A DNA stretch of 64,000 nucleotides from Camarhynchus parvulus. Lineage: Eukaryota > Chordata > Aves > Passeriformes > Thraupidae. Within the stretch, counting starts at the first letter, position 1; each line of letters opens with the position of its first letter. A program made the translations under genes and the position numbers. The notes under the pieces are model-generated. The model made no database searches and had not been told where the DNA came from. It saw only the letters and a program-made list of their open reading frames with translations. This document shows, one piece after another, positions 36,356 through 50,770 of this stretch. The stretch is taken from NCBI RefSeq assembly GCF_901933205.1, contig NC_044571.1:70557689-70621688 (forward strand), given 5' to 3'.

Positions 36356-38279
36356 GTAAGGACAGTAAAGTTGAAACTATAATGATTGGATTTTCATTCC
36401 CAGTCTTTGTGGTTTTGGGGGGTAGTTCAGGCTACTCCAGGCACTTCAGCATTTCCAGCAAAGGGGTTTTACACTAGGGATGGGCAATAACTTGCTACCC
36501 GAATCTTTTATACTTGCATCCCTATTTCAGAATTTGTAGTAGTTTGGGGACAGATGCAACCACTCAGGTTCTTTTATTCAGCCTGTAAGTAGCAAAGAGA
36601 ACTTTCTTTTGCTGATCAGATTGCTCCCAGGGTCATCTGGAAAACCATGAGACAGATTTCTTCTCTGTAAATATTTAGGCAGATCATAATTTACCTGTTC
36701 ACATATGTTTGTTGTATATTTTTTAGTGGTACATTTTTATCCATGTACTAACTATGCACCCGAAATCTAATATATTTTCTGGTCTGTTGCCCTTATCATA
36801 CTTACACTTTAATGGATGAGATAAGCCACACTAAAGGTATCTTGTGTAAACTTCTGGTAGCTCTTTGATGGTCTGCAGACATCTTGATCATTAGTCCATT
36901 ACCTATCTGCTTATCAGTTAACAATCCCAAGCCATTCAGCTGAACAGTTTTGGCAATTCTATATACAAGCTTCTTGTGCCTAGTGCCTACTTTAACACTT
37001 TTGTAATAAACAATTGTATACCCCAGACTTAGTCCTTGAGCTGGAACAAACCATTCTCATATCCCAGGAGCCAGTGCCTGATAATACTTAATACATGTAA
37101 AATATTATCAGGTTTTAGGAAATGACATACTTTTTTTTATTTATTTTTAAAGGAGTTTAGAATTCTTAATGTTTTTTTGACTGAAAAATTTTTCAGAGAC
37201 CCTTTTCTACCACTGACAGTGGAAAAAGTGATAGAACAAGCAGGATAAAAACCTTTTCCAACGTTATAGAAATAACTTGTTCAAATAAGAGTTAACATTT
37301 CTGTTGACTATAGTTCAGCTGATATGAAATAAATGTGCTTTGACATATTAATTCTCCATAGGGTCACAGTCATCTTTCTAACATATATACTGTCATTTAA
37401 TTAATTCAGCTGGTAGTGGCATTATTAACCTACTAAGAACGTTACAGCAGATGTCTGGTTTCAGAATAGAGCTGTTTTGACACACAGGTTCCCTCTTGCA
37501 CATGCTGTGGAGGGAAGGAATAACGCCTTGCAGGCAAGGAACTAAGCTGAGCGGTGGAAGGTGTCTGGATTCCCCTCTATAGCTGCTACAAACTTCCTCT
37601 ATGGCCACAGGCAAATCATCCTGTCAAAAAGCACAAGTCTACACCTCACCAAATCCTTTTTTCCCACTGGGTCTCTCTCCCTTCAGCAATGACATCATGG
37701 CTCATGGACCTACTTTTGGATATACATGAACAGGAGACTTTCTGCTTAGTCTGTTGAAGCTCGTGGCCTTGAGTTAAACATCATAGCATGACAGCAGAAA
37801 GGCATTGTACAAGAAAGAATCCTAACCTCTAAAAACATTTCAGAAAGAAGTGGGAGGGAAACACAAAGTTGCAAAATGGCTTATTTTAGCTCCTCAACCA
37901 GGTCAGCAGTAGGGTGAGGAAAAAACTGTAGTCTGTGATGTGTGTTGTTACTGCGCTCACTTTAACAGCTTCCCAGTTAACATATGGCTTGTTTCCTCTC
38001 ATTTTAATTGTCATACATGTTTGTTTTTTATATAGATAACTGGTTTTGTATGATCTTCTTAAAGAGAATTTTACTTTTTGCCCCTGCAGTCTGGTGTGCC
38101 TTTGGTGGACAGACAAGTAAATTCAGTATAGGAGAAAAGTGCTGTGGTAGATTTATAATGGGAAATCAGGCTTCATAAATATAGCATGGCACTGGAGTCA
38201 ATGACTGCATGAAAAAGAATGATTTGATTAGTTAAACATACTTTTCCAAAAGTCACTTGATATTTTCCTGTCTTACTAG

Positions 38280-38364
38280 AAGCTCTTTAAGGACCAAAGT
38301 GGTTAAATAACTGATTAAGAAATCGAAGAGTTATGAATAAATGGTCAGTTTTCATGATAGAGAG
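38280..38364 (+). other. Splice-bounded 85-nt segment without open frame
   Basis: The segment lies between an excellent acceptor (TTTTCCTGTCTTACTAG, AG at 38278-38279) and an exact consensus donor GAG|GTAAGTAT at 38365. All three frames contain early stops, so it can only be non-coding if real. Chance alone produces about one exact AGGTAAGT per strand in a window of this size. Confidence 0.12.
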
Positions 38365-41300
38365 GTAAGTATAATCTGAATTTATTACCTGATGGATCAG
38401 ACAATAATTACATCATTGACACCAATTAAACATCTTTCAATGACAAATTAAAAGGAGTAGGGTGTCCCAGTGCAGGCAACAAAACCCAGCAGTCTCAGGC
38501 TAGGCCACCGCTCTTGGAATAGTTTGGGATAATCAGGAGAAAGCAAATAACCTCTCACCTTACTGAAGAAATGGCCTACTGAATGGCCCTTCAGCTCCAG
38601 ACCTCTGTGTCATTAGATGTGCATTAAGATGGAGAAGTGTCTCTATGAGAAAAATGCATTCAACTAATTTTTCTCTTTAGGCTGGAAATGAATAAACAGA
38701 GTGAGGGAGTGACAATAATGTATGGAGTTACGAATGTCATGTGGAGGTGGAATAGACAAACATGATTTAGTGTCCAATGAAATTACCAAGTATGCAGACA
38801 AGAAAATATTCAAGGTTGAGTACTTTATTATTCAGTCCCGTAATTTAATTACAGCCCTTGTTACTACACAGACACTGTAGCACCCACAAATGTCAATGGC
38901 TTTACGAAATAGACAAAGTCAGAAGGTCCATCCAATATTGCCAAATACAAAGACACTTTGGCTTTGGAATGTGTGAAAAAACTATGGTAAACTTGCCCAC
39001 ATCTTTACTTTTTCCAAAGTGTCCAGCAAAGGCTATCCTAAAAATCTAAAGGCTGGCTAGGCAGATCTTTGGTTTGAACTCCAGTGTCTGTTTCTGTATT
39101 CTTACAGTTACTGCAGACTCAGGCCTTTGGTATTCTGGTTGGTTTTGGTTTTGTATGTTTATTCACTGAAAGCTGCTGGAGACAGAGATTTCTCTTGCTC
39201 TGTGGATGTACAGTCTCTAATGGAGAGGGATGGGTCCCTAATTGTTCCCCAGGGCTTCATGTGCTACTTTCATACACATTGTAATTAAAAGTTAGGTAAG
39301 AGTCAATTGAAAATGTGCACGGTAAACAGAGAATCTGGTTTGACATGCTCATCCCTCAGCTAAAGCTCTGCAGTTATTTGCATGGAATCCTGACACACTT
39401 TTTCTTTCCTCTAACTTTCACAAGGCGCTCACTTAGAGCTGCACAGTTCTTCTGTGTCCACAAAGTACGTCCTAACTAGCACAAGGCACTCTGCCGGCAA
39501 GATTTTTCCTTCAAAACCTCCCTCTCATATTTTCCAGTGTCCCAGAGATACAACGTGCCAGCGAGGAAGGGAGAAGATATGTCCTGGCACAGAACCATTC
39601 CCTGGATCTCCCAGAGATGGCTTCTCTGTCTTTTTCTTTCTAGTGCCTCTGTCCAGGAACATTCCTGCTGATGGTATAATGTGATGCGCCCTTTGTACTG
39701 AATAACAGCTCATGCTGAAACATTCAGAAGGGTTTGAATCACTTGGTAGTTGAGCACCAGCAGCCAACTCCAAACCAATTTCCCCCCAGCATTCTAAGTA
39801 GGCTCTAGACCAAATGTCAAGCTAAAAAATAATCTCTTTTTAATGTGTGAGATTAGGTTTCCTTTGGTAACTCAGTGATGGTACCAATCAGGCCATTTTC
39901 TAAAATTCACACTGACATCAATGAGGGCTGTTGACTACAAAGATATATAGATAAGAAATATTGATTTTATTGTTTAGAATCTGATTTTTGGGTTTTCTTT
40001 TTGCCATTAGTACTGTTTTTTGCTATGTATTTGAGCGAAAATAGATTGGTTTCACTTTAGTTTATACTGTATTGGCTTTGAATAAAATCTGGATTGTAAA
40101 TATTTTATATGAAATTGTATTAGAAAGGTATGTGTTGTGGTTTTAAAGTTCATTTAAACACCTGTCTTATTGTTTTTATAAAATATTGGATTTTGCCAAG
40201 TATCAAATTTAGTGAAAGAGTGGGAAGATGGTAACTCAAGTTATATTTTTGAATAACGTTGGTTTAACTTGAAGCTCTGCATGATGCTTCACTTAAGCAG
40301 ACTCAAAGGCAACAGAGGTCTACCTAAGTGGAGTTATCCAGAGTACCATGCTGGAGGTAGGATGTGAAAGGTCTTCTTTGACAGCAACCGTGAATGTCTC
40401 ACCAGATAAGTCTTGAAAGGACCCTCAGATAGGAAATACATTGTAACACCCTGCCAGTGAATTTTGTTAATTAAGAACAATGCATCGTTTAGACTCAAGG
40501 CTGGGAGTGCTGCTTTCAACTCCCAAGACAATGTCTTGTTTGTACAGCTGGGGAATGACGCAATGTTACTGAGACTGCCTAGGACAGAACACATTCCTTG
40601 CAAATGCTCTCTGGCTGTTACACTTTTAAGAGGTGAGCCTAGAAGAAGATAGTATTTATCCTAACACTGGACATTCTGAGGGGGAAAAGAAAACAATGAA
40701 AAGCTCTTGAGCATCTCAAAGTCTGTTGATCAGAGACTTTTCCATGCACTTTTCCCTCTTGAAGGTGGTGTCCTTGCGCCTGACCACACGCATATTCCTA
40801 TTGCTCAAGCAAGGTTTGGATCAAATCCCTGTATTTAAAGTTGATCATTGATTCAAAATTAGAACGACTGGCTCCAAGATGGGCCTTCATTAAAGACTTC
40901 TCTTAAACTTGCTGAGCCAGTAGCCCAGAACTGTGACTTCTACCACTTTGCATTCAATCACCTTTCTTCATGTTTCTTTGGTTAACATATGGAACAAAAC
41001 TTGCAGCAATATTGTGGTGGAATGGGAGAAAAGGAGGATTTCCTAGAAACTTTGTCTCCTTTACAACAGTTATGAAGAATATACTTGGCATGACATATTT
41101 CTTGAATCATAAATTCAATGTCTGTTTTACTCATGACATAACTTCTAGCTGTTGCTGGTACATATGATTTACTCAACGAACAGTGCATTGATCCTGCATT
41201 ACTGTGAGCTGACTGTAATGAAGCGTTTTCTTTCACACCACCAGAAGGAGCTATTGAATTCAAAAAGCCTTTCCCTCAAAGCAGGAACTCCTAGCACAGC

Positions 41301-42300
41301 AGAGCAACCAATAGAATAATAGAGCAGACACACTGTCTTCCTTGGAAGTCAAGCCAAAGAGCAGATTCTCATTTAGGATCTGCATCTTTTTCTGATTCAC
41401 TGTGTTGTAGAATCAAAACTGATTTTACAGGGTTTAAGATCCAAAGAGATGGGAAATCTATTGAGGCATGTTTACCCATACATTTTTCCACAGAGAGTGT
41501 AGAACCTGTCATTTTGCATTAGGTCACAGCTCCAAAACATCTGACTAACAGACCTGTGAAATACTTGAGAGCTAATGGCAATGTCCATAAGGATAAATGA
41601 AACCTGAAGTTTATCTTATCCATACTGACTGGCAATCAAAATGCATTGGCCATGTGTTGAGTGTTTTCCGAGGTGATATGAAGATGTGCAATTATTTACT
41701 GTGTCATGATCAGATTGATAAAGTGAGGCATGACATTTATAGCCTACCTTCTATGAGTTTGCTCTTCATATTAGACCAAAACCCCGTACACTAACAGAAA
41801 AAGTATTATTTTGCTTTGGCCTGTCTTCCATTTACAACTCTTTTTGTCTGACAGCAGCCTGAAAATCTGTGATGATTGTTTGAAGGTGTTGCATTCTGTG
41901 TGAGTAGCTTTGAATGAATGTTTAAATTAATGTTTAATTAATTCTTAATTAATAAAGTACCATTTTGTCACGAAGTTTTGAATTGGAATGTGCTATACAA
42001 TTTGCTAAGTCAGTGTTTCCAGCATATTAAAAAATACTTGTTTTAAACACATGTAGTATGCATGTATTTGGATTGACACACAGTGAAAAAGTGTCTGAGG
42101 AATAACTTTCTAAATACCTTCAGGCAGTTGTTCAGGCTGACTGATCTCAGCACTGGCTTTTCTTTATGTTGACTTTCTTACTTCATAATGCACTTGTTCT
42201 CATGACACTCTGCTAGTACTCAGGCATAAGTTTGGGTGTGTATGTACAATATATCATTGCTCTGGGAAGCTTATAGTGCAAATGGTAACTAGGTATGAAA

Positions 42301-42313
42301 ATATATATATATA
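42301..42313. repeat. (AT)n microsatellite
   Basis: Six and a half AT dinucleotides precede ATAATAAAG. It is short. Confidence 0.9.
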
Positions 42314-44644
42314 ATAAAGTTACAGGAAAGCAAGGAGCAGGGAGGAACTGAAGGTTAGTGGTGTGGAAAGGAAGAAAAGGTCTATTGACTGGACATATAT
42401 ATTTTGGAGCTTACATATTTTGGGCTTGCTCTTTGTTTTTTGTACCATGACAATGTGCAGTGGTCCTTTTTAGAAGTAATGATCTTGGGCTAGATATTTT
42501 GCTGTGCTAAGGTGGAAATTGAAAGAGGTTCCTGTCTGACATTTAATCTGTGTGATTGAGATCTAGGAAAAGATGGTTGGAAAATGATTACAAAAATAAG
42601 TGCGATAGGCAATGAGTTACATGTCAAAAACTCTTTATAAATTTATAAATACTTTTGCTTTTTCTTTGTAACAGTATCTCACAAAGATTTCATCTTCCAA
42701 AAACCAGTTCAACATGCCCTGTGTTCTTTTTCTTGGGAAGTGGGAACTAGTTAGATGTGACTATGCATCTTGTACCTATGACCTTATACCCTGACTATTG
42801 ACAATTTCCTGGAGTTATGGGGCTGTTGCCTTGATTAAAATCGGAAACAGCCACCAATCTGTGCTCAGCAGCACAGTGGGCACTAAGACCATATCAGCCA
42901 AAAAACCACATGTCATTATGCTATGGATTTTTATCCCCAGAGCTCTGTCATTGTGGCACAAACTACCAGAGGACCTGTCTCAACCTGAGCCTGACTTTCT
43001 GCAACAACTATGTCACATAGGAACAACAACATCATTAGCACACTGAAAATAGTTTCCAGTCTTGGAAACACTATATTTTCTGACAAAGAAAACTTTCCCC
43101 ATTAGATTCTCCATAAACATACACCTTAAAGAAAAGAAAAATAGCTTTTACTAAATTAGAAAGATAGAAAGAATATACTTCATGTTATTTTGCCTCTCTT
43201 AAATCCGCTGGTGCTTGAATACTCCTAAAAGAACCTAAATAGACAAGTAAATGAAAGCAGACAGTAAGAAGTCAGTTGTGGAAAGAAACACCTTTCACTG
43301 TGCGTGAGTCTCTTTAGAAACACACAAATGTGTTACTATCAGTATATTATTTACTGGGAGATTAATCTTATTTTATCTAAATGAAAATAACAAAGCTTCC
43401 CTATGGCCTAATCACAGGAAACAGATGACCTCTGTCTGTCCAGTTAAACCTGGCTGAAGTGACAGCATATATTGTTCTGCCCTTTAAAAATGTGCATCAG
43501 ATCTGTATGCTCATGTATGCCCCTATGAAATTCTACTTTCTATCCAATTCAGGTTGAAGATAATTGGACACTGGCTGTTTGGTTTGTTGAACTTCTTGGA
43601 AAAGATCCTGGTACTGGGAGTTGAGCTATGGGGTTCCTTTGTTAGGATTTCTAATAATGGTTTTGTGATGTGGCCTTTGTACCCTGTAGACTCTGTGGGC
43701 TTAATTTTTGCCAGTGCAAGCACTAATCTACAGGAATCCAGCCATATACTGTCATCTACAGTTTGGAGCATTCCTTGCCTCTTGCATGGTGCTTGGGTTT
43801 TTCTGACCACAGAACTTAGATTATTGGAACAAATGAATTTTTACCCAGTCAGATTGTCAATACACTTATTAGACTCCCCTTGGTGAGTCTAATCTGTTCA
43901 ATGTCAGTGCAACTTTTGTATGAGTAGATATTTGTTGGCAAGAATAAAGGGTTTAAAGTCTGGCCTCTTTCCAATATTGCAAAATGTTTACTCATGGTAC
44001 AGTTACTGACTAGTAGAAGGCAACATATTCAGGACATTTTGATGGTCTCCTCATTCAGGAGTGAACATCTGTCCAGAGCCACAGACCAGACTCACAGAGC
44101 AAGCAGGCAAAAGTCAATGCATCTTTGAACTTGGTCTCAACACCCAGTAGCAGTTTTCAATATTAATCTCAGGTTACATTAGCATTCTGAAATGTCAGTA
44201 CATACACTCCCACCTTCCAGTAATGCTGAGAAAGAGGTAGTTTCAGACAGTTGATCACACCCATGTTTCTCTATTGGCAGGGGAGAAAATTAGGTTACTA
44301 ATGAACTAGAGACCTATTTTTGAAAAGATAAATGTAGATAAGAGACAAGTTACCCAAACTAAGTCTCTTCTTTACATGTTGGTGCTACGCTGTGACGGTG
44401 TCAGTGAGAGATGACTGCATCTGCAGTGCCCATGGGGGAAGTGTCTCCCTTGGGTAGCATCTCCCACATCCTGTAGCACAGTCTGTGCATGCAGTCAAAC
44501 ACTATTAATTGTGGATATCATGCATAGTTTCTCTTTTTCCTTTCTTCTTTTGAATTTTCCTTTCCATGAGGGTAAATCTGTCTCAGTAAAAGATGCAGAA
44601 AAAGTGCTCTGAAGCAGGCTGAGGATCCTAAGGTCATACCTTTT

Positions 44645-44666
44645 CTGTCCTGTCCTGTCCTGTCCC
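44645..44666. repeat. (CTGTC)4 microsatellite
   Basis: Four copies of CTGTC are followed by CC. Confidence 0.95.
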
Positions 44667-46490
44667 TTTCACCCTTTTGCCCTAGTCTTCAGATTAGACC
44701 ATCTGTGAATCTTGTTATCTAGCACTGCGCAGAACAGAGTGTTTGACTGATCCCCTGGCACAGCCAGTGTGTTGCCTTGGTGGTTGTGTGGGATGAAAAA
44801 AGCACAATACATGCCTTTTCTGTCTGAGACTTGTTTATCTGCGCAACATCCAGGCTGCTCTGGGAGAGCTCTCCTCTTGGTGATTGCTGACAATCAAAAA
44901 CGAATCAAATCAAGGCAAAGTTAGAGAAATTCTCCAATACAAAGAGCTGCTCTAAAACAAAGCTGCATTTTTGTGGTGCATTGTCCTGGCTCTGTGTGAG
45001 TCCTGTAAAGAGACAAAGGAAAGCAGGAAGGAAATCTCAGCTGCTTACTAAATGCCCTAATTTGATTTATTTTCTGCTCCCTTCCCCCACTCAAACTGTT
45101 CTGCTAACCTGTTAGTCCCAACTCAGACAAGTAAGACCTGCTAATCTGATTAGTCCTGACACACAGGAGCAGGGCTGCTGGGAAAAGCTGGACCCTTACA
45201 GCTGTTTCAGGCTTCAGCTTCGATCATAACGTTATGGGGTAGCTGAATGTATAGTGCAGTGTGACAGAAGCCTGCAGCATGCACACAAGTGAGCAGTGTG
45301 ACCGTCACTGAAGATTTCTGCCCTGGGTCTGAGGCCACTGGAATATAAACCATGTTTCGTGTCACCTTCAATGTAGTGACAGAGAAAGTAACCTTCACCT
45401 TGGCAGCCTGCCCCTCCGCCACATGGAAGGTAAGCTCAGATATGCATAAAGTAAAAAGGTTGATGGCACCACAAAATGTGCTTCTAAACATTTTTTCCCA
45501 ACCTTAGGCCATGTTGGAGATGTTTTAATGGGAGCAATAATGTTTTAAGGGAATTGCACTGCAATGCAACATATGCACAACTGGTTGGAATTAGACTAAA
45601 TAGATCTGGTTGCATTTTAAAGTTGTTCTCATTTGACTTTTACAATAGCCAAATTCATAGGCATTCTCCTTATTCTGGTCTGGAAATGCTACTTATTTAT
45701 ATTAACAGCAAATCTAGAGAGATCTATAAACATAAGCTACTCATTTCTGTAAGGAAGGGACGCTGTTTTAGGAGAGCTTTCAAGCTTCCTGGATAATTTA
45801 GGGGTTCTAAGCATTTGTGAAATGTGTACCATGATATGATAAATAAGAGCACAATGCACCTCTATAATAAGGGACTAAAAGAAAAAAATCCCTTAGATGC
45901 ATGATAATACTTGGGCTGGGGTTGTGATAGAATTTGGCAGAAGTCAGAAATGCTTTGCACATCAGCTCCTTCTCCCATCCATCAATTCAGTTCACATCTT
46001 CACCTCCTTGAGACACAGATTCCCACCTTGTCTTGAAGAGACTGGCATGGTCAGGATGAGGTAGGAGCAGCTTTGATGCCTTTCTTTTCTCTTCTGGGAG
46101 TGTGTACTTTCACTATAATGCAGCTGAGAGAACAGATACTGTCTTCTGAAGAGTTGCTTTGAAAGCTTCCTTCTATAATTTGTTACTTACAGAGCAGTTA
46201 CTGTAAGAACCTCATCTCTGTCTGTTATTAAGCCATTCGGATGTGAGACAATTATGAATATCTAGATACAGTGCCAGAGTAATTCCTCTTGCTTTAGCTG
46301 TCCATGATTCATTATGTGGTGTAAGTAGTCGTCATATATCTTTGCTGTATAATTTTCTCAATCTTGGGCCTATCTTTTCTCTTGACTTGTGAGGTAGACA
46401 CTGCCCAGAAGCTGTTATTAGAAGGTCTTTAAAGGGGCTGGTACAGTGTGGCCCCAGCCAGACCTGTGCTATATGTAGCACCATGCACTA

Positions 46491-46496
46491 AATAAA
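46491..46496 (+). terminator. Possible poly(A) signal
   Basis: AATAAA is followed about 30 nt later by AAGTGTGTTTGG, a GU-rich element. No exon leading to it is visible, so it may be chance. Confidence 0.12.
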
Positions 46497-48739
46497 AACC
46501 TGTCAACCAGGGCCAAGTGTGTTTGGAGTAAAATTAATGTGAAATGAATTTAACCAGGTGCTTTCTCTCTGGGGGAGGGTTTATGGTAATACTGCTTCAG
46601 TTTCCCTGTTTATTAGGAAAACTTAGTTTCCCAAATGTGTGTTTATTAGCTAACAATGAAAAGATCATTTCAACACAACATAAAATGGCTTTACTTATGC
46701 ATGCTAATAGTGTGTTAAAGATTTTTCTTCCTTTATATCAGGACTTAGAACTCTCTGCCTTTAGATTGCAGGGAACTTAAAAGAGGGAATTAAAATGGAA
46801 AAGGATCCTGGATCTTACCTGGCTCATGGACTCTTGGAACAGCAAATAGGGATGCAAATATAACCCAGCTGTTTGTTGCATTTCAGTGATCATTTATGTT
46901 AGACATGAGTACATTGTAGTAAATGCCTCTGGAAGAAACTGGCAAGTACTGAAAAGTGCACCCTAGCATGCCTTTTATGTTCTTCAGCTCTTCTCTTATT
47001 TGAATAATTTAAATTATTTGATATGTGCAATGTGCAATCGTCAGTAATGCTTAAAAGTAAAAGCTTAAAAAAACCCTGTAGTAGAGTATAACTTTGTAAA
47101 ATGTAGTACATTTATTGATGAACTAAATAAAAAACAGGTAAGAAAGTAGGCACAATTATATGAACAAAACAAGATGGGATGCCAGGCCAGCAGAAGAGAT
47201 GGCTTTGCGGCAGACCTTACATAATGCAAAGTTAATTTAGGGAAAGCTTTGTGGAAGGAGTAAGTGTGTTTTATTGGCCAGCTATTACAGCTGGAAAATA
47301 TCTGACATGGTTTCAGGCACACAAGCCTTCTATTTTGACAGTAGGAGGCTAATGAAAGACTGCTTCCCCACAACCTCACTTTGCTTATGTCATTGTGTCA
47401 GCCAGAAGAGCACTGGTATTGCAAGTTGATTTAAATCCTTTAAAGCTGAAAGAGGTCACATCACTACTGGAGGAGGGAGGGTGGAGATGTCTCCTTTCAG
47501 ATTGCTAAGTCTTTTTCTTCAAGAGTGAGTCTGCAGATAATGCTGACACGTTCTGCTTTTCCATACAGCACAGCATGACCAGCAGATGAGTCTTGCATGG
47601 TGTGGTTGGAAAGGATGCTGAGGCAACTCTCTAGCAGGTGTCTTGGGGGTGGGAGGAACAGAGCAAGGTCTGTCCCAAATTGTTACCTTGCTATGCTATG
47701 CAGTGGTAGTGTTAGTTTCCTGTAGAAATTAATTTCTGATTAGAAGTATTGGTGAAAAGTATTTCACCCTATTTGAATTATCTGGAAAATATTAATTTCT
47801 ATGATATTTTAATGAAAAAACACAGTATTCCTGCTGCAGACATTTCAATCTTTGGGGCATAAACCCTACTCCTTTTGCAATACTTTGTTTTGAAAAACCA
47901 GTTTAATTAGAAGTGGGGAAGGGTATGGACATGGGACAACTAGAAGGAAGTGACAGCTGAAAAGGGCTCAAGTTGACAAGTGAAAAAGGCTCAGAGTTGA
48001 ACGTGGCTGTTCACACAGGCACCAATGCCTGAAGGCCAAAGCAAGAAGAATCACTACTATAAACTGGGAGCATCTTTATTATAAAGCCTAAAGGAGGGGA
48101 CTGGGCTGCTCTTTCTCACCTCTCTGGCTCACTCTGCCTCTGCTCATTTCCCTGCTCCTTAGAGAACAGGCTGCTGGTACTTCTCTATCTGTGGACAGAT
48201 GTGTAGCTGGCCAGCAGAGCAAAGGGCTGAGTAATCTGAGATGTGCGTGGGTTACAAAAATCAGGCTGCAGCCGCTATCAGCTTGGCCAGAATCCCTCTT
48301 CAAAGGGCTTTTCAGGTTTTGCTCACTTGAATTACTGTTGCATTTTCAATCAGGTGCTGCTAATGTTTGGGGAGTCTTGTGTTGGGCCTCTTTGTGTCCT
48401 GTATTTGGCTTTAAGAGCAGATAACAAGATCATGCAGCTATTGATATACCTACAAACTCCTACCACTCATTTCCTAATCCGTGAACAGACAACATGCTGC
48501 TTAGATAAATGCAATTCAGAGGGTACCAGCAGATTTAGTTACAGAATGTATTTGCTCATGGAGGCTTAGCTATGCTTGAATCCTATTGATTTTCTCTTAC
48601 TGTTAGTGGTTCGGCTTTGTTGAATCCTGTCAGAACTGTATGGGAGAAAGCAGCAAAAACTGCTGGTTTGTGGCTTTCTATTCAAGGCCAGGAAGTTCAC
48701 TTGATGGGGATCAACCTAACTGGGGGCTTTCGTGCCAAA

Positions 48740-49020
48740 TGATGCTGCACTTTATCTCCCTGACATGGACAGATAAATGAGCTGGGGGTGGCTTTGCAGT
48801 CAGTTAGACCCCGACCCGAATGCGCATTGTTGCCAACTTTGGAAAGCTGCACAATGGCCCTGTCTCCCAGGCAGTTACAGCCGTTGGGGCAGGGACCTGT
48901 CGCCTGGAAGGTTGTTAAGAAATAATGATGTAAACCCTTCCCGAAGGATGTGGGAACAATGTTCAAATCTTATGAAGTGGGCAATATCTCTGATAAGGAA
49001 AGCAGAAAAATCGGGGGCTT
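48740..49020. promoter_or_regulatory. CpG-elevated stretch (possible regulatory element)
   Basis: CpGs cluster at CCCCGACCCGAATGCGCATT (about 48809-48828), with others at GCCGTTGG, TGTCGCC and CCCGAAGG. GATA-type cores (CAGATAAA) and an 11-bp palindrome GAACAATGTTC (48954-48964) are present. No coding frame is convincing. The element is inferred from composition and motifs only. Confidence 0.2.
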
Positions 49021-50479
49021 AGTGCTCATTTTCTCTCTGCAGCAAGTTGAACACAGTGCATCAGCATGAAAAGGACTGGTGGGGAGGTGGGGTGGGAGGC
49101 GTGGGAATTGGGCAGCAGCACTCCGCTTTTCTGGCTCAGATTAACCTCCCCTGTTGCTGCTTTGGAAACCTCAGTTAGACTTGCATTGAGCTACAGTTGT
49201 CTGCTCTCTTCAGCAAGAGTAAGTGCACATTACTGAACTGTCTCTTACTATTTTGTTGTCATAGTTCCTAGATACACCCCCAGCATTGAAAACCACCACA
49301 GTAAATACAATACAAACAGAAACAGGCTGATCTATGGATTTAGTGCATGAAAAAAAAGGACCAGACCATGAGCAGAAAGGACAGTAAAGTGGTGTCAAAT
49401 ATCATCCTCATGTGATGGCACCTGAAAGAGCAGTGCAACAGGAGAACAGCATGAATGTGGCACATACTGTAATGGATTATTTGGGGTTGAATTCACTGTA
49501 AGGTCTTGCATTGGTCCAAGGAGCTGGTTTGCTCCCCAGATCCTATTAAAGCTGTGGAGACAGTGGAGATGAGGAGGCTCAGAACTTTTGGGGAAAAATT
49601 TCAACTTGTTCTTTACTTGGGCCTTGTTTTCAGCTTGTAGAACAGTACATTTCTCCTTGAACAGTAATCACTGTTTCTAACTGTTAAATATAGAGCTGCT
49701 AAACAGTTCCAAATCTAACTTCCTTGAAAAAAAAATTCAGAAACTTGTATTGCTCTCAGTTTTAATTTTATATTTTTTTGTTTTTACTTTGATTGTAAAG
49801 AGTATTCCAATATATACACCAGATACCTGCATATCAGCTTCTATGAACTTTGTTCAAGGTTCACAAGCATGCGTGACTTGTCTCTTTATTTTCCCTGATT
49901 GTGAATGCAGACTCACATTTTGTATATTTGTTACTTCTGGACGCACCTTAAAGGAGTTTAATGAAGTTCCTTCCCTCTATACAATGTTCAGAGTCTTGTA
50001 ACAATCTATGACCCCAAATACTTGTCTCAATAATGCTGAACACCACTTCACAGTAACACAACCACCTCTGGGATTATGATGCCTAATTTGGGAGCTACTG
50101 CTATAGTGGAAGCAAGTACTTTTTGAAGTGATGATTTACTAATATTTCCAGTAACAGTCTCAGAGCTTTATTTCCTTGAGCCATGATGATAGATCGAGAT
50201 TTTCTTCCTGTCATTATATTTCTGGGAATTCTATAGCTCCACATCTCCCCAAAGTGCTTGCTAGCACAAATTTGCACATCTTTAGAGAGTTTTCTCCCTC
50301 TCTCTCTATTTTTCATTATGTATAGCACACCCTCCTTTGCTAGCTTTTGCTCCTCAACAAAAAATCAGTATTTTTTTAACCCCCTACCAAACCCTTGCAT
50401 GAATGGATCAGCAGGTTCTTGTTAAGGGTTCAAGTAATGCATAAAATCAAGTCTGTGATGCTCCTTTGGTCCCCAACTC

Positions 50480-50770
50480 TAATTCACCAGCAGATGGTAG
50501 CAAACATCGCCTTCCTTGCGAGCTTCGCCTGGGCATCAGTGAATGAGGAAGGGCTGGGGCGCCTCATTGGAGTAATTTGTTTCCAGCTAGAAGAAATAAG
50601 CTGTAAACAAAGTAGTTGTGCAACTCGGAACAAGGAGGATAACCACGGAAACCATGGAAATATTGCTGCATTCGGGACAGAAGAACGAAGTAGAGGTCGG
50701 AACAAACTCACTGCAGTGACTTGCACTGAATGGCATGAGAAGCATTTTGGTGTCACTGTTATTCTCGTAG
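50480..50770. promoter_or_regulatory. CpG-elevated, motif-dense stretch (possible conserved non-coding element)
   Basis: About ten CpGs occur in some 290 bp of otherwise CpG-poor sequence. Visible motifs are a CTCF-like CCAGCAGATGGTAG (50487-50500), a forkhead TGTAAACA (50602-50609) overlapping a SOX-type AACAAAG, and ACCATGGAAA. An open frame of 137 codons crosses it (50395-50808) but shows no family features. CpG retention suggests constraint or low methylation. Confidence 0.3.

Larger units (their letters stand above)
38365..48739. other. No defensible gene
   Basis: Contains AT and CTGTC microsatellites. 39400-39700 has a slightly raised CpG count. 45207-45491 carries a 94-codon minus-strand frame that is treated in the findings. 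Other frames are short. Confidence 0.5.

Noticed and set aside
45422..45430. Donor-like GGAAG|GTAAGC on the plus strand
   Set aside because: The nearest acceptor leaves only 23 nt, with no frame that can be judged.
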